DNA of 64,000 nucleotides, taken from positions 66,565,865 through 66,629,864 of the forward strand of contig NC_134843.1 of assembly GCF_965363235.1 (NCBI RefSeq), given 5' to 3'. The notes below the pieces were generated by a model. It was not told where the DNA came from. It worked only from the letters and a program-made list of their open reading frames with translations, and made no database searches. The position numbers were made by a program, and so were the translations under genes. Shown piece after piece: positions 26,101 to 35,745 of the stretch (the stretch's first letter is position 1; every line of letters starts with the position of its first letter). The stretch is from Mytilus galloprovincialis. Taxonomy: Eukaryota > Mollusca > Bivalvia > Mytilida > Mytilidae.

Positions 26101-26403
26101 AACATTTCTGGTATGATATAAAGATGTGTATTTGTTGTCACATAAATTCATTTAAGCCTTCATGTTCAGGGAAATTCAGTATTTAAACAAAAATGAAACA
26201 ATAAAATTCTGAAGTTCAAATTTAAAATGTGAAGTATACCACAAAAGGATTTATTTACCTATATATATACAATTTGAGTTTTTTTATTATGATTACTGAA
26301 TTTATATTTTTAGCCACCACCTAGAGGTAGAATAGGTGAATGGCCCAGACGAAGATCACCTGAACGAAGAATGTTACCTGATATGAGAGATAGGAGAAGA
26401 TAA
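5022..26403 (+). CDS. ACIN1: Acinus (apoptotic chromatin condensation inducer), complete 20-exon gene
   Basis: Coding exons: 5022..5168, 5586..5625, 6144..6175, 6903..6993, 7282..7364, 8531..9260, 9780..10026, 10217..10409, 10864..10943, 11608..11680, 18066..18138, 19003..19151, 19591..19704, 19975..20113, 20877..21118, 22002..22109, 23640..23973, 24554..24657, 25656..25778, 26314..26403. They total 3192 nt (1063 residues plus stop) and every junction is phase-compatible. Order: SAP domain ~14-48, Glu/Lys repeat ~206-313, SR-rich region ~375-521, RKRKWG and ISTDSLK motifs, RRM ~768-850, Arg/Glu-rich helix, RSB motif ~969-993, RS-rich end. Known Acinus scaffolds the nuclear ASAP complex with RNPS1 and SAP18 and acts in splicing and exon junction complex regulation. 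Start choice: ATG 5022 has a weak context, while the in-frame ATG at 5031 (CAACAATGG) is a better Kozak match. Human ACIN1 is longer (about 1340 residues). Confidence 0.93.
5586..7364 (+). CDS. ACIN1: Acinus exons 2-5: short acidic linker exons
   Basis: Four small exons (40, 32, 91 and 83 nt; phases 0-1, 1-0, 0-1, 1-0) encode an acidic linker rich in E, D, N and K, including [18 protein letters not shown], which looks helical. No known domain. All have clear polypyrimidine-AG acceptors and GT donors. The intron before exon 4 carries a dispersed repeat at about 6720-6850. Confidence 0.82.
8531..9260 (+). CDS. ACIN1: Acinus exon 6: large exon with an acidic 12-residue repeat
   Basis: 730 nt, phase 0 to 1. 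Begins [18 protein letters not shown], then [13 protein letters not shown] (basic, RS-like), then about nine imperfect units of consensus [12 protein letters not shown] (36 nt per unit, about 8755-9080), then a Ser/Thr/Lys-rich end. The RRRSS stretch is a plausible basophilic-kinase site (inference). The opposite strand also stays open for 159 codons, a by-product of the repeat. Confidence 0.9.
8755..9080 (+). repeat. In-frame 36 bp minisatellite inside Acinus exon 6
   Basis: About nine head-to-tail copies of a unit like 'aaggtcaaggttcctgagg' + 'aagataaagtcacagac', some shortened to 33 nt, always in multiples of three. It encodes alternating acidic and basic residues. Copies differ mainly at P/A (cct/gct). 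Confidence 0.85.
9780..10409 (+). CDS. ACIN1: Acinus exons 7-8: arginine/serine-rich (SR) domain
   Basis: Exon 7 (9780..10026, phase 1-2) and exon 8 (10217..10409, phase 2-0) encode runs of RS, SRSKSP, a nine-serine stretch, [16 protein letters not shown] and many further SRSKSP/SRSRSP units. SR domains are phosphorylated by SRPK/CLK kinases and direct nuclear-speckle localisation in known families. Exon 8 ends with a weaker donor, AAG|GTTAAT. Confidence 0.88.
10864..11680 (+). CDS. ACIN1: Acinus exons 9-10: acidic linker
   Basis: Exon 9 (10864..10943, phase 0-2) and exon 10 (11608..11680, phase 2-0) encode acidic, Thr-rich sequence containing KMEVEEAVS and [12 protein letters not shown], two similar 'MEVEE' patches. 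No domain recognised. The intron between them carries a 'gccaatgagacaac' repeat at about 11225-11430. Confidence 0.8.
12671..12770 (+). repeat. Short tandem repeat, ~21 bp unit
   Basis: Four to five copies of 'cttcataaagtgattttgca'-like units with variants 'ttggact' and 'cttcgtaaag'. Intronic; no function visible. Confidence 0.75.
15925..16545 (+). repeat. ~158 bp tandem repeat inside the nested element
   Basis: Four imperfect copies around 'gtatctcaaaaacgatttat', followed by 'ctaaagatctgtatac' and 'gtaaaaaaggggga'. It lies within an insertion starting 'tatgcccgtcaaaattttga' that copy 2 of the host element lacks. Confidence 0.7.
16811..17398. mobile_element. 588 bp MITE with GGTCC(A/T)ACTTGTTTC ends and TAA target duplication
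   Basis: The left end GGTCCAACTTGTTTC matches the reverse complement of the right end GAAACAAGTAGGACC (14 of 15). Flanked by TAA on both sides. The related copy at ~29131 shows the uninterrupted site ('gatctatatgtc'). A 3 bp TWA duplication is typical of PIF/Harbinger elements. Palindromes containing ggcgtacgcc lie just inside both ends. No transposase: non-autonomous. Confidence 0.78.
18066..19704 (+). CDS. ACIN1: Acinus exons 11-13: conserved central region
   Basis: Exons 18066..18138, 19003..19151 and 19591..19704. They encode [13 protein letters not shown], a Glu/Lys run, [29 protein letters not shown], and [17 protein letters not shown]. The KWG and ISTDSLK-xLIP-x-IK motifs match the conserved block N-terminal to the RRM in animal Acinus proteins. 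Exon 11 has a weak donor (CAAG|GTCTGT). Intron 11 holds a 'gccaatgagacaac' repeat at about 18170-18440. Confidence 0.9.
19298..19442. mobile_element. Foldback (hairpin) element in Acinus intron 12
   Basis: 'aaataacacattgctgagag' on the left pairs with 'ctctcagcaatgtgttattt' on the right; the arms also share 'ggtgatag'/'ctatcacc' and the centre carries 'acattgtc'/'gacaatgt'. About 145 bp, no coding capacity. Fits a small MITE. Confidence 0.8.
19975..20113 (+). CDS. ACIN1: Acinus exon 14: acidic linker before the RRM
   Basis: 139 nt, phase 0 to 1. Glu-rich ([19 protein letters not shown]), ending KRKVKK, a possible basic nuclear-localisation patch. No fold predicted. Confidence 0.85.
20551..20640 (+). 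repeat. 30 bp tandem repeat, three copies
   Basis: Three head-to-tail copies of 'ttttccctgggggtaagatg' followed by 'atcagatgtc'. Only the third differs (aggggtaagagg). In Acinus intron 14. Confidence 0.9.
20877..22109 (+). CDS. ACIN1: Acinus exons 15-16: RNA recognition motif
   Basis: Exon 15 (20877..21118) and exon 16 (22002..22109) encode [75 protein letters not shown]. The order is RNP2-like beta strand, helix, degenerate RNP1 strand (HCYATF), second helix, last strand. NLVRPFT, FWID and KSHC are the Acinus-type hallmarks. Confidence 0.94.
21731..21862. mobile_element. Foldback element in Acinus intron 15
   Basis: 'ttcaggtctcagacag' with 'gtatatactgtgac' on the left is mirrored by 'gtcacagtatatac' with 'ctgtctgagacctgaa' on the right; further in, 'cttatatccccctagcc' pairs with 'ggctcaggggatata'. 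Near-complete hairpin of ~130 bp without an ORF; a small MITE. Confidence 0.82.
22140..22290 (+). repeat. Dispersed repeat ('gagaatggaaatggggaatg' family)
   Basis: Same family as copies near 1105-1215, 6720-6850 and 42610-42800. Shared phrases include 'gagacaacaac', 'cttcaa...gcaa' and 'ctagttcagtgata'. Possibly a SINE or LTR remnant; not classed. Confidence 0.65.
22306..22876. mobile_element. 571 bp MITE with perfect 17 bp inverted ends and TTAA borders (intron 16)
   Basis: The left end TTAAAGTCATATGAAAC is the exact reverse complement of the right end GTTTCATATGACTTTAA. The TTAA at each border could be a piggyBac-type target duplication. The interior 'gcgatcaccaaat...' recurs at about 57945-58200 in receptor copy B, showing a dispersed family. 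No transposase seen. Confidence 0.78.
23640..23973 (+). CDS. ACIN1: Acinus exon 17: Arg/Glu/Lys-rich helix and RS-like segment
   Basis: 334 nt, phase 0-1. Starts [14 protein letters not shown] and continues as a long charged helix of [14 protein letters not shown] type, then [18 protein letters not shown] and an Arg/Asp/Ser-rich part. Links the RRM to the RSB motif as in known Acinus. Confidence 0.9.
24554..24657 (+). CDS. ACIN1: Acinus exon 18: RSB (RNPS1-SAP18 binding) motif
   Basis: 104 nt, phase 1-0. Encodes [14 protein letters not shown] followed by [21 protein letters not shown]-x-KTK and PCIYWLPLT are the diagnostic motif by which Acinus nucleates the ASAP complex. The last 42 nt of the exon with its donor (CAG|GTAAGG) are the first unit of the array at 24616-24998. 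Confidence 0.94.
24616..24998 (+). repeat. Six-copy ~64 bp tandem array duplicating the exon 18 end and its 5' splice site
   Basis: Units start (at 'actactcc') at 24616, 24680, 24745, 24808, 24874 and 24938. Each holds the last ~42 nt of exon 18, the donor CAG|GTAAGG (CAG|GTATGG in units 5 and 6), 'ccagatcag' and an A-run. Units 1 and 2 encode the Trp of YWLPLT (tgg); units 3-6 have Cys (tgc). No acceptor precedes units 2-6. Confidence 0.95.
25656..26403 (+). CDS. ACIN1: Acinus exons 19-20: C-terminal charged and RS-rich end
   Basis: Exon 19 (25656..25778, phase 0-0) encodes [20 protein letters not shown] followed by Pro/Arg-rich sequence. Exon 20 (26314..26403) encodes [20 protein letters not shown] and ends DRRR, then TAA at 26401-26403. 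Confidence 0.88.
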
Positions 26404-27410
26404 CTCATGATTAGCATAGCAAATAACATACAGATAGGTTTTACATCATGTACATTTTATATGGTATCTTAAAAAGAAAATTTAAGTGGTACTTTTTATG
26501 ATTAAAAATCAAGGGGAAAAGCAGATTGGTATATTGCAAGATATCTCTTCGAGGGTTAATCATATGTTTTTTATGATCACATAGATTGCAAGATGGTGAT
26601 ATGTTTATGGAATTTATGATTGATTAGATTCTTCTGCCATGTGTATTCCATCAGTAGTGATGGAAGTAATTTTTCTGTCTGGTGTGTGCTAGCATTTTTG
26701 TAGATTATAGCATTTTATAATTTAATATAACAAGAATGTATTAAAGGTATAACTGAAACATGTGTAATTCAATTGTAATTTTTCAATAATGGATAATAAA
26801 TGAATTATTTCATGTGACATTAAGTAACCTAAATGTAAGACACGTTTAAATCTGCGTTGAAAATATATTGTTTTTTTCAACATTGGTTTCCAAACAAGCA
26901 TAAGTCTAAAAACAAACTTGCAAGAAATTAGGATTTTATTTTAGAAAAAATATGGTTGAAATTCACATTTTACTTTATTTAAACAAATAAGCATAAAATT
27001 AGTAGGTATTGACATATTTGTTCTTTAGATTGGTAGTTTGACTTCTGAAATGAATTATTTTGCACTAAAAAGGGAGGCTTTTTTGCTATGAATTTTCATT
27101 TCTCCTACATTTAAAGCTAAATAATGGCTTCATGTATAATATGGACATATTTTATAGAACTATTTCATTTTATAGTGCATACATGTATTTAAGGTCATTA
27201 AGATACTTGTCATTTCATTTTACATTAAAGTAGATGTTAAATAAGATATCATCTGTAATGGAATCAATATGTGGAATAAATTGAATCTGCTGAATTTATG
27301 TTCATCTATTTTACTTCATTGAATATACATATTTATTCTTTTATTTTTAAATTGACTTCATTTTTGTTGTGTTACTTGTAATGAAAAAATAAAAATATTT
27401 TATACAATGT
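26404..27410 (+). terminator. Acinus 3' UTR and polyadenylation signals
   Basis: AT-rich, no ORF. AATAAA hexamers at 26795-26800, 27275-27280 and 27388-27393; the last is followed by 'ttttatacaatgtggttttt', a GT-rich downstream element, and is the best main site. Which is used cannot be told from sequence. Confidence 0.6.
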
Positions 27411-27867
27411 GGTTTTTGTTATGAGAGAAGTTCACTTTAAAATATTGATAAAAGGAGAAGGAGGGTTACACCATCAATGAGACAATGACACAGAATCAAA
27501 ATAACACTGGTAATTAGAGAGCAACATACAGTCCTATAAAAAAGACAGTCGTCTATACAAATGTCAAACTTTTAAGTTATAATAAGTATAAAAACTAAGG
27601 CTTTTCGACACCCGAAATAGATTACATCAGTTATATTTTGCAAAACTTTTATAGGAATTTTTGGTCCTCAATGCTCTTCAACTTCGTCCTTTGTTTGGCC
27701 TTTTTAACTTATTTTGATTTTGTGTGTCACTGATGTGTCTTTTATACTTATCTATACCAAATTCTGGATACAAAATTTTAATCCTGGTATCTATAATGTG
27801 TTTATTTGCATGCAGGTTTCTCAACATATAGACTACATTAATCTCTAAAAATTGCACTTGTTCTTAT
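27411..27867. other. Intergenic sequence, no gene seen
   Basis: Short repeat remnants only (about 27470-27510 and 27600-27810, the latter resembling reverse-oriented pieces of the ~365 bp family: 'ggtcctcaatgctcttcaac'). Confidence 0.5.
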
Positions 27868-29445
27868 TGTCGAGCCTGCAACTTTTGTTGCAGAAAGCTC
27901 GACATAGGGATAATGATCTGGCTACTGCGGCTACGGCGGTTGGCTAACTTCTGAAAAGCTTTATATTTTAGAAGTTAGAAGACCTGTATGCTTCATACTT
28001 TGTATATAGATGCCTCATGTTACAAACTTTCCGTCAGTCACATGTCCAATGTCCTTGACCTCATTTTCATGGTTCAGTGACTACTTGAAAAAAAAGTTAA
28101 GATTTTTTGTAATGTTAATTTCTCTCTTATTATAAGTAATTGGATAACTATATTTGGTATGTGCGTACCTTGCAAGGTCCTCATGCCCATCAGACAGTTT
28201 TCACTTGACCTCAACCTCATTTCATGGATCAGTGAACTAGGTTAAGTTTTGGTGGTCAAGTCCATATCTCAGATACTATAAGCAATAGGGCTAGTATATT
28301 CGGTGTATGGAAGAACTGTAAGGTGTACATGTCCAAATGGCAGGTGTCATTTGACCTTGACCTCATTTTCATGGTTCAGTGGTTATAGTAAAGTTTTTAT
28401 ACGACCGCAAAATTTGAAAAATTTTTCGTCGTATATTGCTATCACGTTGGCGTCGTCGTCGTCGTCCGAATACTTTTAGGGAAACGGGGATGTGAAAAAA
28501 AAGGGGGGGGGGGGGGGGGGGTTAAATTTTTCTCATTTCAGATTTCATAAATAAAAAGAAAATTTCTTCAAACATTTTTTTGAGAGGATTAATATTCAAC
28601 AGCATAGTGAATTGCTCAAAGGCAAAAAAAAACTTTTAAGTTCATTAGACCACATTCATTCTGTGTCAGAAACCTATGCTGTGTCAACTATTTAATTTTA
28701 GATTTAAAAAGTTTGAAGAAGAAATCTTTAATTGATTTGTAAAATCTTGACATTTGTTTTGTGTAAAAAAAACCCATGTAATGTCAAAAATTTGATCACA
28801 ATCCAAATTCAGAGCTGTATCACACTTGAATGTTTTGTCCATACTTGCCCCAACTGTTCAGGGTTCGACCTCTGCGGTCGTATAAAGCTGCGCCCTGCGG
28901 AGCACCTGGTTGTGTTTTGGTCTGTTTTTCTTATACTTTATGCAATAGGTCTTCTATATTTGGTGTATGGAATGATTGTAAGGTGTACATGTCTAACTGA
29001 CAGGTGTCATCTGACCTTGACCTCATTTTCATGGTTCAGTGGTCAAAGTTAAGTTTTTGAGATTTGGTCTATTTTTCAAATACTTTATGCATTAGGTCAA
29101 CTATATTTGGTGTATGGAAATATTTTATGATCTATATGTCTGTTACGCAGGTTTTATTTGACCATGACCTCATTTTCACGGTCCATTGCTAAGTGTTAAG
29201 TGTTTGTGTTTTGGTCTGTTTTTCTTAATTTATAAGCAATAAGTCAACTATATTTGTTGTATTGAAGAATTGTTAGCTGTACATGTCTGCCTGGCATGGT
29301 TCATCTGACCTTGACCTCATTTTCATGGTTCATTGATCAATGTTTTGTTTTCTTGGTTAATGTTGAGTTTATGTGACAGTTGTAATAAAGCTTTATATTT
29401 AGGTCTATCAACATAATATCAATGATTAGTAAAGAAGGCGAGACA
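27868..29445 (+). mobile_element. TGTC-ended mollusc element, copy 2
   Basis: Begins 'tgtcgagcctgcaac' and ends 'aggcgagacatttcagcg'. Same body as 15176-17723 without the 588 bp MITE, but carrying its own nested element at 28398-28911. The repeated 'ttgacctcattttcatgg' phrases occur about every 200-400 bp. Confidence 0.68.
28398..28911. mobile_element. Nested MITE with TATACGACCGCA ends and a 19-G tract
   Basis: Left 'tatacgaccgcaaaa' is mirrored by right 'ctgcggtcgtata'. Copy 1 of the host runs 'aagttttgtgttttgg' straight through, showing the empty site. Contains 'cgtcgtcgtcgtcg' and an uninterrupted run of about 19 G at 28503-28521. Confidence 0.65.
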
Positions 29446-32400
29446 TTTCAGCGTTTGCACTCTTGTTTTATAATACTATGTGCAACAGGTCAACTATATT
29501 TGGTGTATGGAAATATTTTTTGACGTAGGTTTACATTGTCATTTCGGGGCCTTTTATAGCAGACTATGCGGTATGGGCTTTGCTCATTGTTAAAGGCTGT
29601 ACGTTGACCTATAGTTGTAAATTTCTGTGTCATCTGGTCTCTTGTGGAGAGTTGTCTCATTGGCAATCATACCAAATTTTTTTTATATGTCAGTCTCGCA
29701 AGTATTATTTGACCTTGACCTCATTTTACGGTTCATTGCTCAGTGTTAAGCTTTTGTGTTTTGGTCTGTTTTTCTTAAACTATTAGTAATAGATTTTAAT
29801 TATAAAATCTAGACCAATAGATCTGGTCCAGACATCAACCCAGAAGATTATGAAATAAGAGAGATAGTTACTTACATCCACGTTATTAGTCTGAATGGCG
29901 ATTGTCTCTTTGGCAATCATACTTTATCCTCACATTATAATATCTTCTGTCCATAATTTTAAGGTATTTGGGATAGAAAACATGTTGTATTACCTGTTGA
30001 TATATAGACACCAGACATTTTGCCTCGTGATTAAATACAGAAGGCTCAACCTTCAGTTGTCCAATGGGAAATTGAGTAACAAAATATTACCTCTCTTGTA
30101 AATACTAAAAAAATGGAATTTTATGGCGCTACTGTAGCAGAGGGGACATTAAGTTTTACCCTTGTCCGTCTGTTCGTACATACTTCCCAAAGTTAGCTTC
30201 CTTTCTCTAACTTTAGTTTGCTTCAACCAAATGTTATTTTCAACATGTGTCCCGTTTTATCAAGGATACTGTCAATTATAAATTCTGGGAAAACGGTCTT
30301 GTAAATAGTAAAAATAGAAATAAGCTAATATAAAAACAAAACTTCCTTTTATTGTTTTAATTTCCATAATCTCCATATAACAAACGATGAGGATGAGCTT
30401 CATGTAAGATTGGTTTTAAATTTTTGATATGTGAACAAAGTTCTGAAGTACCAACTTCGATTCTTTCAATGATATATGACCCTATAGAACATACGTTATT
30501 TGCAATTCATTGAATTCTAGTTTTCGTGGATTTCGTGGGTATGTGTGAACCACGAAATTAAATTTTCAACAAAAGGCACATTTTTCATAGGTTGTTTGCC
30601 AAACCACGAAATCAAATATCTATGAAAATGCAAGTTTTCCTGTATCCACGAAAATTGATGCCCAGGAAAACTGAATCCACAGTATTTATCCGCGTGTATT
30701 TAAGTATACAGCGAGATCAGATAAGTTATGGGAAAAGATTCCAAGGGAATCGATTGATATACAGCAAAGATTAAGGTAACAAATGCAAATGTACATTATC
30801 CGTAAACCTTGATTGTGAGTAGACCACAAACAATATGTACAAACATCGTGACGACCATTTCGTAAAATGAAAAAAATATACCTATGTTATAAAAAAACTA
30901 AATATACTAAACAGACGTACTTGTAAATGATTATTACACGAAAAGACAATACATCTATATTGAATGTTTACGTGACAAAAGCAGACCTGGTTACTCGAAA
31001 GCTGTAGCTGTAAGATGTAAAAAATAAGTATAAGATGTAAATAATAAGTATATTTGGTATAGGACATTGTTACATGCTAAGGACTATTTGGAACACTCCA
31101 AACTCCCAAAAATTAAGAAAGATCTGTAGATTCTGTAATACTATGATTTTCATTTCAGTTTCACAAGCTTCTATTGCAATTATTTCGATAAACACAAAAC
31201 ATAGAATATCGTGTGTTTACATTTTTATTTTTAATATACACAATTAATTTGAAATATACAAATATTGTCTAGAAATAAACTAATCCGTTTCGTCAACGGC
31301 ATTTTCTCGTTTTACATCTCGATTTTTTCAAGAGAAGAGTGAATTTTTGTTGTTTTCGTTTACAATATTTTCCATTGTTTCTTATACATGTTATATCCGT
31401 AAGCAGGTCGATCTGTGCATACAATAAACATCTTTACCGAAAAAAAATCAGGTTTTGAATAATAAAAAAAAAAAAACCCCAGCGTTTAACAATTTCAAGC
31501 AATGTCAGTAGTTTTACACAAATGGAAAGTGGCCAAACGCTTGCTATTATTTTCAACTTTACAGTCAGATTTTTTTTCTAGCGAAATATACACACGGTGG
31601 ATTGGGACACTATCATTCAGGGGTATCCGTCGTAATGTCATATAAAACAGAAAGGTTTTTCTCATATCGGTTCACAGGTGTGTGTAGAGTCAAGCTTATG
31701 CACATTGTAGAGGGGGACAAGGGGTTTAACTGTTATGCTGTTATGGAGCAATTTAATTCTTTGTTATCTGCTATTTTGAAAATATATTTGCTGTTAGCTG
31801 TTATTGTCTTATTCTTTGTTAGCTGTTATTGGGCTTTTAGTTTTTTTTGTTATCTGTTATTGTGATAATGTATTTGCTGTTAACTGTTATTGAAAATTGG
31901 AATGTTAGCATTTTTTTGACAGTCAATATTCGGTATAAAAAGATCATTGGCCATTGGGGTCTACCACTACTAATATGTTTGTCCCGTTTTCAGAGAAGGA
32001 TTCCATTAACATATACCCATCACAGAAGTGAGGTCCAGGACAGTTCAAGTATATCTTATGATTATCCTTTGTAATAAATTTCATTTTTTTTTTATGAATG
32101 TGTATTTAGAATTATCTTAATTTTTTGTATGAGAATAATGTTCCTTGTTTTCCGTACGAACATATTAATTTAAAACATTTCTTAATATGACAAAAAGGAA
32201 AACATATGGCCAGGAATAACTGACAAGGATCTCAATTAAGGACTAGGTCCTAATAACCACTTAACCTTTTATATAATATGGTACATAGACTCAGCTCTGT
32301 AATTCTTTTCAAAGCAGAACCAAATGCATTGTACAATGAAAGTTCCAACCATGTACTTGGGTCCGAAGCTGCACATAACTCATTACAAACAAAGATTTAT

Positions 32401-33741
32401 TTCGTTTCAAGCCATTGTTTCCCTACTAAACTATGTATTCTACTTACTAGTACACTTGGTACAATCAAAAACCTCAGCTGATTAAAAATTGTTCAAATAA
32501 GGCCTTTGAAAATAGTGGAATAAATTGCTTTTAGAATGTCAAAATTCGTTCGAAGTACTTGATAAAGTGCTTATAATTGGTGCTTTTGATTTTTCTACCC
32601 TATATATACCTCTTTTAGGTCACTTTTTTGATTAGCAACAAAGGGAGCTTCAGTCAATATATATAAACAATACACCAACGTTTCATGAGAACTGCTGAAA
32701 ACATTTTAATGTTAATGTCTGAAAACTGGAAAATCACCCCTTTTTAATTAATAAAACCCGTTAACTCGGAAACGTAAAATCTAAAATTTATAAAAATTGA
32801 AAGTTACCTCATGTTAATAGATATAAACAATTCACCAAAATTCCTTGCTTTATGAAAGCATTTTTGAGATATTATCAGAAAACTGAAAAAAACACCAATT
32901 TTATTGAATAAAAACCCATTACCCAGAAATTTAAAATCTAAAATTTATATAAAAAAACCCAAAAAACCCAAAAAGGGAGCTCACGTCAATAGATATAAAC
33001 AATTTCCCAAAGTTTAATGCAAATGGTTAAAGAGTGTTTGAGTTAATGTCCGACATGTTGACAACAGACGGACAACAGTATACCATAATACGTTCCGTAA
33101 ACGAGCGTATACAAAATATTATAATATATTGAGTAGTAATTTAAACACATTCTAGATACATAAATTAATACTAAAAACATAGTCATAAAAAATGGAATGC
33201 ATTACAAAGGATTATATCCGTAATAAGAAATACTGATTTGTCAAAGACCGAATTATTTTAACATTTCATTTACTGTTATCTGTTTTTGTCCATTTTAATT
33301 CCTTGTTATCTGTTATGAGCCAAATCAATTTCCTGTTGTGCTGTTATTGGGACCCCCTTGCCCCCCTCATTGTAGAGACCTTTTGTAGGATTGTAAACAT
33401 AGAAAGCCACATGTTGCATATAAAAATAATGTTCGTCCCAAAAAAGACTTTCTTGTGATGTCGACCCGATATATCTAACCTTAAAAATTTTATTTTCCAT
33501 TCCCGACCCCATATCCTTTTCTTTAATTTTGAATTGATGTTAATGTCTGAGGTTAATTTGTTCATTCATGTGGATATTCATCCATTGATCGAGCAAGTTT
33601 TATTGGTAGTGCCAAAAGTCATCTATTAAGGTTATCAACCTTCCTTGTTGGAATTAATTTTAGATAATATAAAGACAGGATAGCAAATATCTACGTAATA
33701 GGAACACCCGTACAGACAAGGAAGTTGTTTACCTTACCTGT
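29446..33741. other. Repeat-rich intergenic region without a recognised gene
   Basis: Contains minus-oriented 'tggcaatcatac' repeats (29560-29680, 29890-29930), a 'ccacgaaa/tttcgtgg' inverted repeat at about 30505-30680, and a ~170 bp tandem repeat at about 32640-33060 ('atataaacaattcacc' type). Runs of 'ctgttat' lie at 31768-31890 and 33270-33350. The open frames here are short, lack domains and lie in repeats. The TRIM promoter must be near 33,600-33,740; no TATA box was recognised. Confidence 0.5.
32640..33060 (+). repeat. ~170 bp tandem repeat, three degenerate copies
   Basis: Each copy has 'gggagct' or a variant, then 'caatagatataaacaatt', a short Thr-like stretch and 'gtaaaatctaaaatttata'. 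Diverged; non-coding. Confidence 0.55.
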
Positions 33742-35745
33742 ATGAGTATTATGGCGACATCAGGTCATGAGCAAGAAAAGGAACTATTTACCTGTTCTAT
33801 CTGTTTAGAGCAACCAAAGTCACCTAGAAGTCTACCATGCTTACACACTTTCTGCTTTCAATGTATCAGTGAGTATATTCTGTCAACTGAACGACGTGCC
33901 GGGCATAAAATCGCAAATTATACGTGTCCTGTATGTAGAACAAATGTCAAGCCCCAAAATGAAGATACAAATACCACACAGTTGATTGAATCCTTACAAC
34001 GAAATTTGACTATCTCTACTCTAATGGAAACCACAAAGGAACCGCAAAATCATGAGTGTAATATTTGTAAGAGAAAAAAGAAACATATATCTGCGACAAA
34101 ATGGTGTCGTGACTGTACAGAAGCCTATTGCGACGACTGTTGCGACACGCATAGTTTCATAACATCTTTGACTAACCACAAAGTTGTAAATATCAAAAGT
34201 ATTCAGACAAATGAAGATGAAATCGATTTGTGTAAAATATCGGATGCTTGCCCCGTCCACAGTTCCAAAGTAATCGAGGCATATTGTTTTGATCACCTTC
34301 AATTTTGCTGCGTACTGTGTGTAACATATCAACATAGGCAGTGTAAAGATGTTCAGGCAATTGAAGACATTACCAGCAAAAAAGATGATAGTTGTTCATT
34401 TGAATCGAGCTTGACTGAGATTCAATCAGGTACTGAAAAATTGTTACAAGCACAGAAAAACGAGAAGATAACTTTGAGGAAATCGTTTTCTAATACTGAA
34501 AGCATTGTTATTGATTCGGTAAATTCCGCTAAACGCCAATTAGATAGTTTGTTGATGTCATTCTCGAAAGAGCTGAAGATGATGGAAGAGAAATATCAAG
34601 GTGACATAGATTCAAAATTGGATATATTTGAAAAGCTTTTAAATAATATCATTGAGCTTCTCCGTATAACAACATGTATTCGATCTTACGGCTCAAAAAC
34701 ACATTTTTTTATTCATCTCCGAAAGTCAAAAAAGGAATTGATTTCAGAAATTGAAAAATCTGTAGAGTTATTATGCAAAACCAGTGTCGTGAAAACAGCT
34801 GTTGATATTGAAAAAGCACTTCATCGATTAATGGAAGTAAAGCAAGTAGGGGAGGTACTTATTACAGAAGAGAAAAAAGAATTTGTAACAGAATATATAG
34901 GGATACTTATATATCAATCGCTTTTACATACCAGCACTGTATTCCCGTATCTCAAACTGATAAAACGAAAATTGGTCCACGAACTTTCTGGATATGATAT
35001 ATTTGGCGGATTATGTATTTCAGACCAGACAATTGCATTGTGCTGCAAATCCACGAGTAGCCCAGGCAGTCCGCCATGCAATCTGATACTTGTCGATGCA
35101 TCAACAGGAAAAGTGACATATCAATGCTATATCTCCGATGACCCTAAAGGACTAGCATATGATACATTGAATAAGACATTGTATATTTCAAGCAGTGCTG
35201 GTTACATTTACAGCCTTAAATGTGATCAGCCAATTATGCAACCTAGACAAATAACACATACTCGTACTCAATATTATGGAGGAATTTGTTTGAAAGATAA
35301 TTTTCTTTATGCTAACGTAGGGACTGAAATCAAGAAAATGAATTTAAATCAGAACAATGAATTGCAAGCTATATTCTCAATAAGTAATAGTAAATCAAAT
35401 GCACCAAGTGGATTTAACGCACTTACGATAGATTACAAGAACGATCGTTTAATACATGCGTCCGAAAATAGTAATGTCAAAAGCACTTCACTTGATGGAA
35501 AGGAAATATTTTCTTCTTTCATGCCAGGCATCACGAGCTTAGTCTTTAACTCTAATGGATTTGTTTATGCCGTGGAAAAAAAAGGGTATGTAAGTGTGAT
35601 AACGGAAGATGGGAAACAGCAAAAATCCGTACTATATAAGTGCGATAAAATAAAAGATTTGCGGGATATCTGGTTTGACAAATCTGAAAATTCTCTGTTT
35701 ATATGTGGAAATGAATATGTAGAACTTTATGATGTTGCCTACTGA
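33742..35745 (+). CDS. TRIM-type RING/B-box protein, intronless, 667 residues
   Basis: Single open frame from ATG 33742 (a second in-frame ATG lies three codons on). RING finger about 18-66: C18-x2-C21, C33, H35, C38, C41, C62-x2-C65 (C3HC4). B-box 1 about 106-150 (CNIC, WCRDC, YCDDC). B-box 2 about 170-203 (CPVH, YCFDH, FCCVLC, HRQC). Coiled-coil region about 220-380. The C-terminal ~240 residues have repeated hydrophobic beta-type blades (LYISSSAGYIYSL, LFICGNEYVELYD) resembling an NHL/six-bladed propeller. Family role: RING-dependent E3 ubiquitin ligase. TRIM genes are strongly expanded in bivalves and many are single-exon. No close orthologue name can be given, and substrate and any immune role are unknown. 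Confidence 0.88.
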   Translation: MSIMATSGHEQEKELFTCSICLEQPKSPRSLPCLHTFCFQCISEYILSTERRAGHKIANYTCPVCRTNVKPQNEDTNTTQLIESLQRNLTISTLMETTKEPQNHECNICKRKKKHISATKWCRDCTEAYCDDCCDTHSFITSLTNHKVVNIKSIQTNEDEIDLCKISDACPVHSSKVIEAYCFDHLQFCCVLCVTYQHRQCKDVQAIEDITSKKDDSCSFESSLTEIQSGTEKLLQAQKNEKITLRKSFSNTESIVIDSVNSAKRQLDSLLMSFSKELKMMEEKYQGDIDSKLDIFEKLLNNIIELLRITTCIRSYGSKTHFFIHLRKSKKELISEIEKSVELLCKTSVVKTAVDIEKALHRLMEVKQVGEVLITEEKKEFVTEYIGILIYQSLLHTSTVFPYLKLIKRKLVHELSGYDIFGGLCISDQTIALCCKSTSSPGSPPCNLILVDASTGKVTYQCYISDDPKGLAYDTLNKTLYISSSAGYIYSLKCDQPIMQPRQITHTRTQYYGGICLKDNFLYANVGTEIKKMNLNQNNELQAIFSISNSKSNAPSGFNALTIDYKNDRLIHASENSNVKSTSLDGKEIFSSFMPGITSLVFNSNGFVYAVEKKGYVSVITEDGKQQKSVLYKCDKIKDLRDIWFDKSENSLFICGNEYVELYDVAY

